In this document: one piece after another, positions 50,529-63,640 of the stretch
Numbering within the stretch: the stretch's first letter is position 1
Layout: each line of letters starts with the position of its first letter
Assembly: GCA_947172415.1 (NCBI GenBank)
Contig: OX359191.1
Location: forward strand, 7,549,130-7,613,129
Source: Chondrosia reniformis
Lineage: Eukaryota > Porifera > Demospongiae > Chondrillida > Chondrillidae
Length of the DNA: 64,000 nucleotides
Reading direction: 5' to 3'
The notes under the pieces: generated by a model
Database searches by the model: none
What the model saw: only the letters and a program-made list of their open reading frames with translations
Told to the model about the DNA's origin: nothing
Position numbers and translations under genes: made by a program

Positions 50529-51263
50529 TTCTTTTTCTTTTCCTGTGCATATAGAATTACAATACTATAGACATGTCTGTCTACGTGTGTTATATAGTCT
50601 GTCAGCAACTATACATACCTGCCACCCTACTACTATACTAAATATGAGTTTTCTGAAAGGATGTATGCCCCTGATATACATATTATATTTCTGTATTTCT
50701 CTATACCCTTCAATAAGTCCAAATAAGGTAATTAATTATATACAGCTTAAGCCAATCAAGCATATTGAAATATATACTTACCATTATAACTGTCATAATA
50801 CATAACTACATACTTGATCCTACCACAATATAGATCAGCTTAAAGATGCAATTATATGGTATTTTACAATAATCTCTGTAAAAAGATGAAAATGAACATA
50901 AACGGACCTTTAAAAGGAAGTAAAGATGTTGAAAATATTATGGAAACTTTTCATAACTCTGAAAGTGAATATCGAATTAATGCATTCTAGATCTTCTAAA
51001 TGTATTGTCAATTTTGAATACAGCTATAGATAGGGACTTATATATATGTACGTACACATACAGTGCAATTTAAATGTATATAAAATATACCGATCAGAAT
51101 GGAAGATTGCGATTGCTATACAAACTGCACTTTTAAACGTTCAAATTGCCTTTCAGATATTATAATATGAATAAATTGCTTATATATGTATGGTCAGATA
51201 TAAGAAGTTGGATGTATTATACTGTGCTACAAAGTCATGCAGCAATCATTAAGTGTTATTCAT
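50529..51263. other. Interval between receptor copies
   Basis: About 735 AT-rich bases containing the promoter of copy 1 and the 3' UTR of copy 2. No gene seen. Confidence 0.35.
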
Positions 51264-54200
51264 TCAAAGACTTGAACGTCTGTTTTTCACTGCCCTGTGA
51301 GTACAACAGGTGTATGATAGTAAGGTTAGACTCATTACAGCCACAAAGGATCCTCCAGGTATAATGTAGAGCAGACCAACAACAGGAATAGCTGTTGCAA
51401 TTGTTGCTAGCTGCTTTGAAAACATTGAGAGCCTCTGAATCTGAAACGTAAAGGCAGACAAGCGCATGCTCTCTGAAAGGGAGAACAGTATGATAAGAAT
51501 CATTGCAATGAGATAGTGATATAGGAGGTGCTTCAGTTGTGGTTTCAATGAAAAGAACTGCATCCCTCCCAAGGAACGATCCACTTTGGTCTTAGTCTTA
51601 ACCTCATTCAGCTCCTATATATAAACATTAGGATGCATGTGCCTATACTTCATTGTTTCTCATCTGTATCTATTCTTGTGTGTGGATATAGACTTTTATA
51701 GTGTATGTAGATAAATATGTAGTTAAATATATACAGTATAAAGCTATGCTGTTCGATAATCATATAACTTATAGTGTATATATAATTTATACCAAATTTT
51801 TATTAATGTGACATGCTACGTATAACAATGCTGAAAAGATCAGTAGAGAAAGTCACGGGAGTAGGGTTTTAGCAGAGTTCAGTTCAAGGGTCGACCAGGG
51901 CCATGGTGGGTGTATGCATTATAAAACCTTTATGGGTTAAAAATTTATGAAAATGAATGAGTGAATTAGGATGAATGTATGCATACTGTAAATACTTGCG
52001 ATTTGGATATGTGAGAATAAAATGGCTTTACATCGGTCCTATACTTACGTATATTCTTTAAATCATGTATAACAGTTACAGTATGTGTTTCACTATATAA
52101 GTAACTAGTATGTACGTATACCCTGCCTAAGTATGCTTACCTGTTTTGTTTTCCAAGTAATATAAATGAGCATCAAGTTGCCAAGGAGAAGTATGATACC
52201 AAAAGGGATCACAAACATGTAAAAACCATTTGCCTCTTCCTTGTCCACACAGAAAACAGTCGGCCTCCTTGGCATTACAACAATGGGCTGGCGGAATAAC
52301 TTGACCACACCAGGTAGTATAGCCATGATTGCCAAGGTAACAGCAAGGAATGATGTCTTGAGAATATTGTATTTAGGCTTGTTTCCATTATCCAGGAGAT
52401 ACGTCATTAAAGCAATAACAATACTCATCAGCCAGACCACTCCCATGGCCATTGTGAGAGAGTGAAACAGAAAATCTACAGGTATAGAAGTGAGAATTTT
52501 ACAAATTGAAACTTGCAGCATTTTAATTCATGGAGCCTGCAGATAATACACTTTTACAGTTCATTTGCTATATACATTTAGCCACTGCACCCTCAGAGTG
52601 TTGCTGATGAAAGCCTTAATTGAAAAGCTTGTCATCGAAGAATTTTTAGACACTCAAATTCAGAAGATAATCATATCAAAGATTAGTAGTCCGTATAATA
52701 CTATATATGCATATATATTTAATTTAGTATTAGATGCTAACCAGATATCTTGCAAGTTGTTGTAGAATCTCCTCTCTCATACAGAGAAGAAAGGCTAGCA
52801 TATGGTACAGGACAAAACAGGCTAGCATGTGCATCTTTGGTTGCCATGGAGAGATACATTGAAGCTATGAAAAAAACTAAGAAAAGAAAACCATTCTTCT
52901 TATTAAAGAGAAATATGTATAAGACCATTCAATATTATTATATTAACCATCAGTTGACCTGTATGAACTATCAGCAATGTTTAAAAGTCTATCATGTACA
53001 TTATCCCTTCTACATATATACTCATGATTGCTTATATATATACATCCAATCTATATGCATGGTTATGACATCAACTGATTGATAAACGTATATATATTAT
53101 TGTGATTAAGAATGTATTACAGTGCATAATACAGTGTCATTGCTTAAACTCACAAATGGTAGCACCCAATAAGGAAATCACTATGGTAACACCATATGGA
53201 AAGATGAGTTTCGGTCTATAAATGAAATTGAATATTGGATATACACCCTAAAGATTATAGATATTACAATGTCACCTAAATAATCCACCACAATTGGTTC
53301 AAGGAAAAATGTGGCAGATTAATGGGTTGGTGGATTATCAAGGTGACTATACTGAGACTCAGTTTGAATCAATGATGTGAAAAATGTATTCCTTGTAAGA
53401 CTGAGTTACTACGTATATGTACAATAAACTGAATGTCACAGAACTGACACTTTTTTAATGGATGTTGCATTAATGAAGCCTGTCACCATAGCAATCAACA
53501 ACAAGATCAGAAGCAATCCAAACATCACATCTTGAAGCTCTAAGGCTATGTCGGGATATTGCCAAGTCTCAAGACAGCTGCCTGAACCAAAGTTAAAGTC
53601 TATGCCTATATAAAGTAGAAAACAATTAAGATCAAGGCTATTAAAAACGTCATGCCTGTAAGATTACTTTTGTAGATTAACTTACCTCCAAAGATGCAGT
53701 TTTTAGCATTAGACACTGAACAATATGGCATTAAGCTACAATACGGCATGTGGAGGTACTTTAAAACAGGCCATTCCTTTTCACATTTTTTTACAAAATC
53801 ATTTATTTGTTCATCAGCTTTTCTCCAAGCATCTTTGCACTCAACATCTCGGGTATGCTGACAAAATGAACGATTAATAGAGAGAATCAAATCCTCATTA
53901 TCAAGTACAGGTGGAAAGATGTATTGGCAAACTGCAAGCTGTGCAGAGGGAAGACAATTTGGCCACTCTTTTTTAATTTCTTCAAAAAGCAAAGTAAGCA
54001 AAATATTTAAGTAGAAAATAACATCATCTCCATGAAATCCCAAAAGTATTTTTATAAGAATTGCTCCTTCCTTGGAAATGTATCCTGCATTAAGCTTAGC
54101 ATCCTGTAGCACCGGATAGCAAGGAGTGCCTTGTTGAATTTGTGAAGCATTGTGACCATAACAGAAGGTAGCCACTGTCAAGTTGGTATTGGATGGAAAC

Positions 54201-55360
54201 ACTGGAATCAGTGGAATGCGTTCAGCAGGGATCTATTATATGCACACATATAGGTAAATGTAGATATATGTACAGTTGACTCCTGATATAACGAACACAT
54301 AACTGTTCATTATAAGAGAAGTTCTTTATAACCAAATGTACTTTATTTGCGTTACTACTACTCATCAGTGTAGTATGAATATAGTAAACAGCTGTAGAAT
54401 GCTTACAAAATTGAAATTACATAAAATAATTTAATGGTACTGAAAATTCGTCATAAATACCCTTCTCTTTCCTCCCTTTATCCACTTCATCCAGTAACTT
54501 CGGCTTAAATATAGCCGTTTTGGGCTTCACACATACATAATTATAAGTTAACACGTTCGTTATAATAGAATTTTGTTTGTGGACAGGAAATTGTTTTTTG
54601 AAAATCGTTCGTTATAACCCAAAATTTGTTATAAGCGAGTTCGTTATATAAGTGGAGTCGACTGTATATACACATTCATGCTTATGCATCAGTAATGGTA
54701 TATACATGCGTATATATATATTCTCTCATCTTCATCAATCTGTGACAAACTATTATATAAATATAATATGTGCTATATATTTTCAATAGCAATATACATA
54801 TACAGTATATATATACAGGATTTTATGATGCATAAGCTAATTAAGCCATATATATATATCTAGTCCTGCATGCAGCTCTTATATATAAAATTCTCTTACC
54901 TTACAACCAGAATAAGTACATATATACATATAGAATGTATCTTCACTTATACCTTACAACCAGAGTCTTCTACTGCTAATTCCTGGTAAATGGATGGAGT
55001 TACTGAACTACTGTAATCAACAACTGAGCTGCTCTTATTGCTACTATTATGATCAGACTTATCCTTCCCCTTGCTGCTTTGTATATAATCCAAATAACAC
55101 TCAGTTGCCAAACAGGTGTGGAGTGCAAATGCAAAACCCAGACAAAAGAGCACCTCTACCACACCCTTGAAGACTAGTAACATCCAACACAGAGAACTTG
55201 CCTTCTTTGGAATCAAAGTAGCCAGAATATTTACCCTTTCCTCCTTCTTCCTAGGATGTCTTTCTTCATCTGGGCCATCACAGTTTATAGTGTTAAGAGC
55301 AGAATAGTCAATTAAGCCTGTGCTCTCGGAGGCAATAGACTCTCTATTTGGGTTTGCCAT
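51264..55360 (-). CDS. Frizzled-like (class F-like) receptor, copy 2
   Basis: Tandem paralogue of 47534-50528 with the same seven-exon structure (54953-55360, 53686-54232, 53449-53605, 53154-53215, 52742-52864, 52141-52475, 51264-51614), 660 residues. The N-terminal membrane segment, the stalk after it and TM3-TM7 are almost identical to copy 1. The CRD-like ectodomain is much more diverged (for example the stretch around NAGY and the GFHGDDV/GFTGPKM region), and the cytosolic N-terminus also differs. Copy 2 lacks three codons in the TM3-TM4 loop and has a different last few residues (NRRSSL). Intron 1 carries a pogo-like MITE. No KTxxxW in the tail. Confidence 0.75.
54273..54664. mobile_element. 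Pogo/Tigger-like MITE, 392 bp
   Basis: Terminal inverted repeats CAGTTGACTCC...ATATAACGAAC and its complement GTTCGTTATATAAGTGGAGT ending CGACTG, about 26 bp each, are flanked by TA on both sides. Internal subterminal GTTCGTTATAA repeats occur. No transposase ORF. It lies in intron 1 of receptor copy 2 only. Confidence 0.85.
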
Positions 55361-56038
55361 TTCCTCTTCTTCTCCTGTGTGTAGAGTTACAAACTAAATT
55401 ACTTACATAAATAACAAAAGCAAATTTTGAGGCCTATATACGTATATAAACATATATAACCAAGTACTCTTTTTACAGCTTTCCTTACAGTTGTCATATA
55501 TACAAACCTCCTTAGAACATGATGAAAATAGAATCCTTAAATTTATTTCAACCACATTTGAAATATATATATATATATAGTACAGAACATACAAGCATAC
55601 AAATATATATGCACTATTGTAATGGATTTAATACATATATATATACCACATATACGTATATATATGAAATACATGAAATAGAATGTAAGTAGCCATTGTA
55701 TATAATATGAAGCATCATACTGTCTGAAAACATGAAAATGAACTATAAAATAGCACCTTCCAATGGGTACTCTTTACCTTCGCTCTGAAAGGGAAACATA
55801 AAAGATCCATACGTTATGACTCTGAAAATGCTTTAACTTACAACTGTTTCAAGTTCAATAAAGGTATATTTTCAACTATATACATACAATTTCAAGTTCG
55901 ATAAAGGTATATTTTGACTATATATCCCTATATTGTTATTAGTGGCACGTGCATCAAAAAGAGCACAAGCTAGATAGTTTCATAATTTATTCACGTTTAT
56001 GCGAGATTCTGTTTCCATTCAGTTTGTTTTTCTGTTAG
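55361..56038. other. Upstream of receptor copy 2, with a short tandem duplication
   Basis: AT-rich. A ~40-bp direct repeat (TTTCAAGTTC(A/G)ATAAAGGTA) occurs at about 55846-55925. It should hold the copy 2 promoter. Confidence 0.45.
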
Positions 56039-56209
56039 GTAATTGACCATGCATCTATTAAAGCTGACAAGAACATTGATAATTCAGAACATGAGACTGA
56101 GAGGATCCAGGAACAAAGGAAAAGAAGCTGTTCGTGGACAATTTTGATTTTTTTACTGCTTGTCTTTGCAACATTTCTAGGCATAGTGATGTTTATTAAA
56201 ATAACGTAA
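56039..56209 (+). pseudogene. Orphan terminal exon of a USE1-like SNARE
   Basis: After a TCTGTTAG acceptor, 56 codons run open to a TAA: VIDHASIKADKNID..., ETERIQEQRKRSCSW, then a membrane anchor ILIFLLLVFATFLGIVMFIK. The pattern resembles the C-terminal end of USE1/p31-type ER SNAREs (SIKADKN...ETERIQEQ...W plus tail anchor). I found no upstream plus-strand exon for it. The space up to the divergent receptor gene is too small for the rest of a USE1, so it is a duplicated or stranded exon, or its gene is nested in a way I cannot see. Confidence 0.55.
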
Positions 56210-57358
56210 TGTATTATGTTTTCACATTTAGAAAAGCGTGCATTAATGGCTGCAAATAACCGAAAATCACTTCGTTGGTCATTTATGAGGTGTTGCTTGC
56301 TAATATATTGGAACTAGCCATTAAAAGAGGAATACTCCAGGAAGAGCATTGTGCAATCATTTTCCACAAAAATATATAAATTGTGCAACATCACAATTAG
56401 ATAAACAATTATTAACCATTGCAATGCAAAGGTTGAGGACATTGAAACACACTTTTACATCTAGAAAATCATGGATAAATGACTGCAAAATTGCTTTGTT
56501 GCTGATTTATGTAATGAAAATACATTGAATAGGGCGGTCATGCTATGTTTTCATACAGTTTGTAGTGGCTATACTACGGGCAAACTGTATGAAACACTTT
56601 CAGGATTCCTTTGACTATATACTATAAATTCCTTTATAGTAGCTAGATCCTAAGAATGGAAATGGCTGAAAATATAATTATATGTACTTTCATTGGCCTG
56701 GACTGAGATAGATAACTCTAACAAATGATTCCAGTCTGACTTGAAGGAAAATTCAAGTGTTATATAATTATAACTAGCTAGTCTGAACTTGTCTTATATA
56801 CACATACAATGTAGCTACATACAGCATAGTTTTAGTAAAATATATACGACTCCATTAAGGATAAAATTCAAATTTAAAACTATTATATACAAAATATTAA
56901 CTGCATGTCAAGCCTGAAGGTGTGCATAATTAATAAACTGCAAGTGCTTCCTCTAGTTGACACTTGGTTGGGAAAAATGTAGGAAAAAAATGATTGCTCA
57001 AACAACAATTCTATAGTTTGTTCTTTAAAAGTGCATGATTATAAGGAATGTATACACACTGTATATTAGTTATCCCATATACGTACCTTCCTTTTCCTAA
57101 TGGTAATGGATTATATAATATATAGAGGTTCCACTGTAATTCCCCTTAACCATCTGTATGTACCATTATGTTAGGTAAGTATCTATATACATGAAAGCAA
57201 TCCTTTTATTAAAACCATGCAACATGGTAAATAGGTAGTATAGATGTAATAATTAATTATATACTTCTTACAGTTTACATATATTCTCATAAAGTCTTGT
57301 ATATATATAAGCCTAATATAATTAGCCAAGAATTAATTCCTAATTATTGTTTTCACAG
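56210..57358. other. AT-rich interval, nothing recognised
   Basis: No ORF, RNA gene or repeat is supportable over about 1.1 kb before the first satellite monomers. Confidence 0.35.
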
Positions 57359-57690
57359 CATTAAATTCTGGTATACAAAGTTAATGTATGGTGGGAGATA
57401 GGGCAAATTTTAAATTTCATCAAAATTTCAAAAACCCATTGGACATGTTCTATAGATGTCTGTGAATGCTGACACAAAGGTTTAGCTTCATATCTCTCCA
57501 TTTGATAGAGTGACAGCCCTCAATGTACATTAAATTCTGGTATACAAAGTTAATGTATGGTGAGAGATAGGGAAAATTTTAAATTTCATCAAAATTTCAA
57601 AAACCCGTTGGACATGTTCTATAGATGTCTGTGAATGCTGACGCAAAGGTTTAGCTTCATATCTCTCCATTTGATAGAGTTACAGAACTA
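57359..57690. repeat. Two diverged satellite monomers (left flank)
   Basis: Two tandem ~169-bp units sharing GTTAATGTATGGTG(G/A)GAGAT with the core array. They differ in the middle (AAATTTCATCAAAATTTC, GACATGTTCTATAGATGTCT) and match the units at the right edge (63641-64000) far better than the core. Confidence 0.9.
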
Positions 57691-57877
57691 CAGTTAATGC
57701 ACTGTTTTGTTTGAGAAAATTGCGTAATACTATAAATGGCCGACCGTTAGAAGGTATAATATTATAATAAAGACAAAATTCCATACTATATCTGAAAATC
57801 TAGAATACTTTCCAATTTTTTATACATAGGGATATGCACTGTGTAGTACTTGATTGTTATTGAAGTACTATCTATCC

Positions 57878-58260
57878 ATATATTTTATATGGATGTCGTT
57901 AAAGTGAAATTTCGTCAATCGACAGCCAACGAAACTCCAAAGAAAAAAAGTTGGACCATACCGAACGCTACCATCCACGACGCTCAGAGGCCGGGATCGG
58001 TGGTAACGCTCTGCCGAGTTGAGCTTTGGGTGTCACTTGCGTGAGAAGAACCAGTTCTTCTCGATATGGCCGACTCATATGAATCCTAAGATATCAGATG
58101 CCAATCCCACATTACGTGGAACCCCCCCGAAATCCGGATTATTGGTGAGCACGTCTCTATGGCACCAACCGATTAGGAGACAGCTTCAGAGTCTAAGCGC
58201 TACCAACCTCTATGGGAACCGCAACCACCATAGAGATGTGTCCAGGTAGGCCTATTATAT
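57878..58260 (+). other. GC-richer, exon-like segment of unknown nature
   Basis: A locally GC-rich stretch in very AT-rich surroundings, with overlapping open frames (57850-58044 and 58019-58249) and a good donor-like CCAG|GTAGGC at its end. No family is recognised. It could be a first exon, or a captured fragment inside satellite DNA. Confidence 0.3.
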
Positions 58261-58346
58261 AAGGTTTTTCGCTTCTATTTATATGAAGTTTTGTCCAAAG
58301 AAAACGGTTGTGGTTGGGACCTTTTTTTATATATTTCTCGTTATTT

Positions 58347-58650
58347 CCAGATCAGTGAATTGTTTCAAGCAAGTTTAAAGACATAGACAGTATTTGTGGT
58401 TCATCTGAAAACTGGGGAAAGCGGCAAAAATCCTGAAAGTGCCTTGATGGACCGAGGAGAACGACTTTTCTGATCCCAATTATTTTCGAGAAATCGTCAA
58501 TTTATTACACTTTAATTCCAGACCAGTGAGTCGTTCCAAGCAATTTACAGACATACGCCGTATTTCCAATACATCCTAAAACTGTGGCAAATGGATAAAA
58601 GCCATTATGTATCTTGATGGAGGGAGGAAAGCGACTTTTCTTGATGCCGA
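58347..58650. repeat. Two-copy diverged tandem repeat, ~171-bp period
   Basis: Two related blocks start CCAGATCAGTGAATTGTT (58347) and CCAGACCAGTGAGTCGTT (58518). Each ends near AACGACTTTTCTGAT / AGCGACTTTTCTTGAT. The spacing of 171 bp is close to the period of the satellite next to it, though the sequence is unrelated. Confidence 0.7.
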
Positions 58651-58874
58651 AAATTAAATATATTGCGAGGACTGATATCTATCGCCTCTTCGATATTAAT
58701 GGCTATGATCGATATTGCAACTAGGCCGGCTGTATGAATTATTCAATTCCTAACTTAAAATTTTAGAATTAACAGAGTGATGTACCGATAAATATAGATT
58801 CTAATTACTAGGCTAAATAATGTTTTGAAAGCAACTGTAGCTCCAATAATATATTGTAGGATATACTCATACGT

Positions 58875-61800
58875 ATGTATGTATGGTGAGAGATAAGGCA
58901 AATATGAACAAAAATTGGAATTTGGAAATGTTTCATACATGTCTGTGAATGCTGACATCAAGTAGTCGCTTCATATGTTAGTGTTTGAAAGAGTTTCAGC
59001 AATAAATGTACATTAAAATCTACTATACAAAGTTAATGTATGGTGAGAGATATATAGGGCAAATATGAACAAAAATTGAAATTTCTAAAACTGTTTGGAA
59101 ATGATTCATACATGTCTGTGAATGGTGACATCAAGTATTAGCTTCACATCTTGCTGTTTGATGGAGTTACAGCCCTTAATGTACATTAAAATCTACCATA
59201 CAAAGTTAATGTATTGTGAGAGATAGGGCAAATATGAACAAAAATTGAAACTTCTAAAACTGTTTGTAAATGTTTCATACATGTCTGTGAATGCTAAAAT
59301 CAAGTATTAGCTTCACATCTTGCTGTTTGATGGAGTTACGGCCCTTAATGTACTTTAAAATCTACTATACAAAGTTAATGTATGGTGAGAGATAGGGCAA
59401 ATATGAACAAAAATTGAAATTTCTAAAACTCTTTGGAAATGATTCATACATGTCTGTGAATGGTGACATCAAGTATTAGCTTCACATCTTGCTGTTTGAT
59501 GGAGTTACGGCCCTTAATGTACTTTAAAATCTACTATACAAAGTTAATGTATGGTGAGAGATAAGGCAAATATGAACAAAAATTGAAACTTCTAAAACTG
59601 TTTGGAAATGTTTCATACATGTCTGTGAATGATGACATCAAGTATTAGCTTCACATCTTGCTGTTTGATGGAGTTACGGCCCTTAATGTACTTTAAAATC
59701 TACTATACAAAGTTAATGTATGGTGAGAGATAGGGCAAATATGAACAAAAATTGAAACTTCTAAAATTGTTTGGAAATGTTTCATACATGTCTGTGAATG
59801 CTGATATTAAGTATTAGCTTCACATCTTGCTGTTTGATGGAGTTACGATCCTTAATGTACATTAAAATCTGCCCTAATAAGTTAATGTATTGTGAGAGAT
59901 ATATAGGGCAAATATGAACAAAAATTGAAACTTCTAAAATTGTTTGGAAATGTTTCATACATGTCTGTGAATGCTGATATTAAGTATTAGCTTCACATCT
60001 TGCTGTTTGATGGAGTTACGATCCTTAATGTACATTAAAATCTGCCCTAATAAGTTAATGTATGGTGAGAGATAGGGCAAATATGTACAAAAATTGAAAC
60101 TTCTAAAACTGTTTGGAAATGTTTTATACATGTCTGTGAATGATGACATCAAGTATTAGCTTCACATCTTGCTGTTTGATGGAGTTACGGCCCTTAATGT
60201 ACTTTAAAATCTACTATACAAAGTTAATGTATGGTGAGAGATAGGGCAAATATGAACAAAAATTGAAACTTCTAAAATTGTTTGTAAATGTTTCATACAT
60301 GTCTGTGAATGCTGATATTAAGTATTAGCTTCACATCTTCCTGTTTGATGGAGTTACGATCCTTAATGTACATTAAAATCTGCCCTAATAAGTTAATGTA
60401 TTGTGAGAGATATATAGGGCAAATATGAACAAAAATTGAAACTTCTAAAATTCTTTGGAAATGTTTCATACATGTCTGTGAATGCTGATATTAAGTATTA
60501 GCTTCACATCTTGCTGTTTGATGGAGTTACGATCCTTAATGTACTTTAAAATCTGCCCTAATAAGTTAATGTATGGTGAGAGATATATAGGGCAAATATG
60601 AACAAAAATTGAAACTTCTAAAATTGTTTGGAAATGTTTCATACATGTCTGTAAATGCTAAAATCAAGTATTAGCTTCACATCTTGCTGTTTGATGGAGT
60701 TACGGCCCTTAATGTACTTTAAAATCTACTATACAAAGTTAATGTATGGTGAGAGATATATAGGGCAAATATGAACAAAAATTGAAACTTCTAAAACTGT
60801 TTGTAAATGTTTCATACATGTCTGTGAATGGTGACATCAAGTATTAGCTTCACATCTTGCTGTTTGATGGAGTTACGGCCCTTAATGTACTTTAAAATCT
60901 ACTATACAAAGTTAATGTATGGTGAGAGATAAGGCAAATATGAACAAAAATTGAAACTTCTAAAACTGTTTGGAAATGTTTCATACATGTCTGTGAATGA
61001 TGACATCAAGTATTAGCTTCACATCTTGCTGTTTGATGGAGTTACGGCCCTTAATGTACTTTAAAATCTACCATACAAAGTTAATGTATGGTGAGAGATA
61101 GGGCAAATATGAACAAAAATTGAAACTTCTAAAATTGTTTGGAAATGTTTCATACATGTCTGTGAATGCTGATATTAAGTATTAGCTTCACATCTTGCTG
61201 TTTGATGGAGTTACGATCCTTAATGTACTTTAAAATCTGCCCTAATAAGTTAATGTATGGTGAGAGATATATAGGGCAAATATGAACAAAAATTGAAACT
61301 TCTAAAATTGTTTGGAAATGTTTCATACATGTCTGTAAATGCTAAAATCAAGTATTAGCTTCACATCTTGCTGTTTGATGGAGTTACGGCCCTTAATGTA
61401 CTTTAAAATCTACTATACAAAGTTAATGTATGGTGAGAGATAAGGCAAATATGAACAAAAATTGAAACTTCTAAAACTGTTTGTAAATGTTTCATACATG
61501 TCTGTGAATGATGACATCAAGTATTAGCTTCACATCTTGCTGTTTGATGGAGTTACGGCCCTTAATGCACATTAAAATCTACCATACCAAGTTAATGTAT
61601 GGTGAGAGATAAGGCAAATATGAACAAAAATTGAAATTTCTAAAACTGTTTGTAAATGTTTCATACATGTCTGTGAATGGTGACATCAAGTATTAGCTTC
61701 ACATCTTGCTGTTTGATGGAGTTACGGCCCTTAATGTACTTTAAAATCTACCATACAAAGTTAATGTATGGTGAGAGATAAGGCAAATATGAACAAAAAT

Positions 61801-63640
61801 TGAAACTTCTAAAACTGTTTGGAAATGTTTCATACATGTCTGTGAATGCTAAAATCAAGTATTAGCTTCACATCTTGCTGTTTGATGGAGTTACGGCCCT
61901 TAATGTACTTTAAAATCTACTATACAAAGTTAATGTATGGTGAGAGATAGGGCAAATGTGAACAAAAATTGAAACTTCTAAAACTGTTTGGAAATGTTTC
62001 ATACATGTCTGTGAATGATGACATCAAGTATTAGCTTCACATCTTGCTGTTTGATGGAGTTACGGCCCTTAATGTACATTAAAATCTACCATACAAAGTT
62101 AATGTATGGTGAGAGATAGGGCAAATATGAACAAAAATTGAAACTTCTAAAACTGTTTGGAAATGTTTCATACATGTCTGTGAATGCTGATATTAAGTAT
62201 TAGCTTCACATCTTGCTGTTTGATGGAGTTACGATCCTTAATGTACTTTAAAATCTGCCTTAATAAGTTAATGTATGGTGAGAGATATATAGGGCAAATA
62301 TGAACAAAAATTGAAACTTCTAAAATTGTTTGGAAATGTTTCATACATGTCTGTGAATGGTGACATCAAGTATTAGCTTCACATCTTGCTGTTTGATGGA
62401 GTTACGGCCCTTAATGTACTTTAAAATCTACCATACAAAGTTAATGTATGGTGAGAGATAGGGAAAATATGAACAAAAATTGAAACTTCTAAAACTGTTT
62501 GGAAATGTTTCATACATGTCTGTGAATGGTGACATCAAGTATTAGCTTCACATCTTGCTGTTTGATGGAGTTACGGCCCTTAATGTACTTTAAAATCTAC
62601 TATACAAAGTTAATGTATGGTGAGAGATATATAGGGCAAATATGAACAAAAATTGAAACTTCTAAAACTGTTTGGAAATGTTTCATACATGTCTGTGAAT
62701 GATGACATCAAGTATTAGCTTCACATCTTCCTGTTTGATGGAGTTACGGCCCTTAATGTACATTAAAATCTACCATACAAAGTTAATGTATGGTGAGAGA
62801 TAGGGCAAATATGAACAAAAATTGAAACTCCTAAAATTGTTTGGAAATGTTTCATACATGTCTGTGAATGCTGATATTAAGTATTAGCTTCACATCTTGC
62901 TGTTTGATGGAGTTACGATCCTTAATGTACTTTAAAATCTGCCCTAATAAGTTAATGTATGGTGAGAGATATATAGGGCAAATATGAACAAAAATTGAAA
63001 CTTCTAAAATTGTTTGGAAATGTTTCATACATGTCTGTAAATGCTAAATCAAGTATTAGCTTCACATCTTGCTGTTTGATGGAGTTACGGCCCTTAATGT
63101 ACTTTAAAATCTACTATACAAAGTTAATGTATGGTGAGAGATAGGGCAAATATGAACAAAAATTGAAACTTCTAAAATTGTTTGGAAATATTTCATACAT
63201 GTCTGTGAATGATGACATCAAGTATTAGCTTCACATCTTGCTGTTTGATGGAGTTATGGCCCTTAATGTACATTAAAATCTACCATACAAAGTTAATGTA
63301 TGGTGAGAGATAGGGCAAATATGAACAAAAATTGAAACTTCTAAAATTGTTTGGAAATGTTTCATACATGTCTGTGAATGCTGATATTAAGTATTAGCTT
63401 CACATCTTGCTGTTTGATGGAGTTACGATCCTTAATGTACATTAAAATCTGCCCTAATAAGTTAATGTATGGTGAGAGATAGGGCAAATATGAACAAAAA
63501 TTGAAACTTCTAAAATTGTTTGGAAATGTTTCATACATGTCTGTGAATGCTGATATTAAGTATTAACTTCATATCTTGCTGTTTGATGGAGTTACGATCC
63601 TTAATGTACGTTAAAATCTGCCCTAATAAGTTAATATATG
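58875..63640. repeat. Satellite array core, ~28 monomers of 169-173 bp
   Basis: Tandem units containing GTTAATGTATGGTGAGAGAT, AACAAAAATTGAAACTTCTA, TTTCATACATGTCTGTGAAT and TTGCTGTTTGATGGAGTTAC. Units are 169 bp, or 173 with an extra ATAT. At least three subtypes alternate: GACATCAAG/ACGGCCCTT/ACTATACAAAG, GATATTAAG/ACGATCCTT/GCCCTAATAAG, and CTAAAATCAAG. This implies higher-order organisation. No ORF of note. Confidence 0.95.

Noticed and set aside
58755-60152. Small minus-strand frames with MMS(A/S)FTDMY(E/K)TFPNS starts in the satellite
   Set aside because: They recur with the repeat period and are broken in most monomers.
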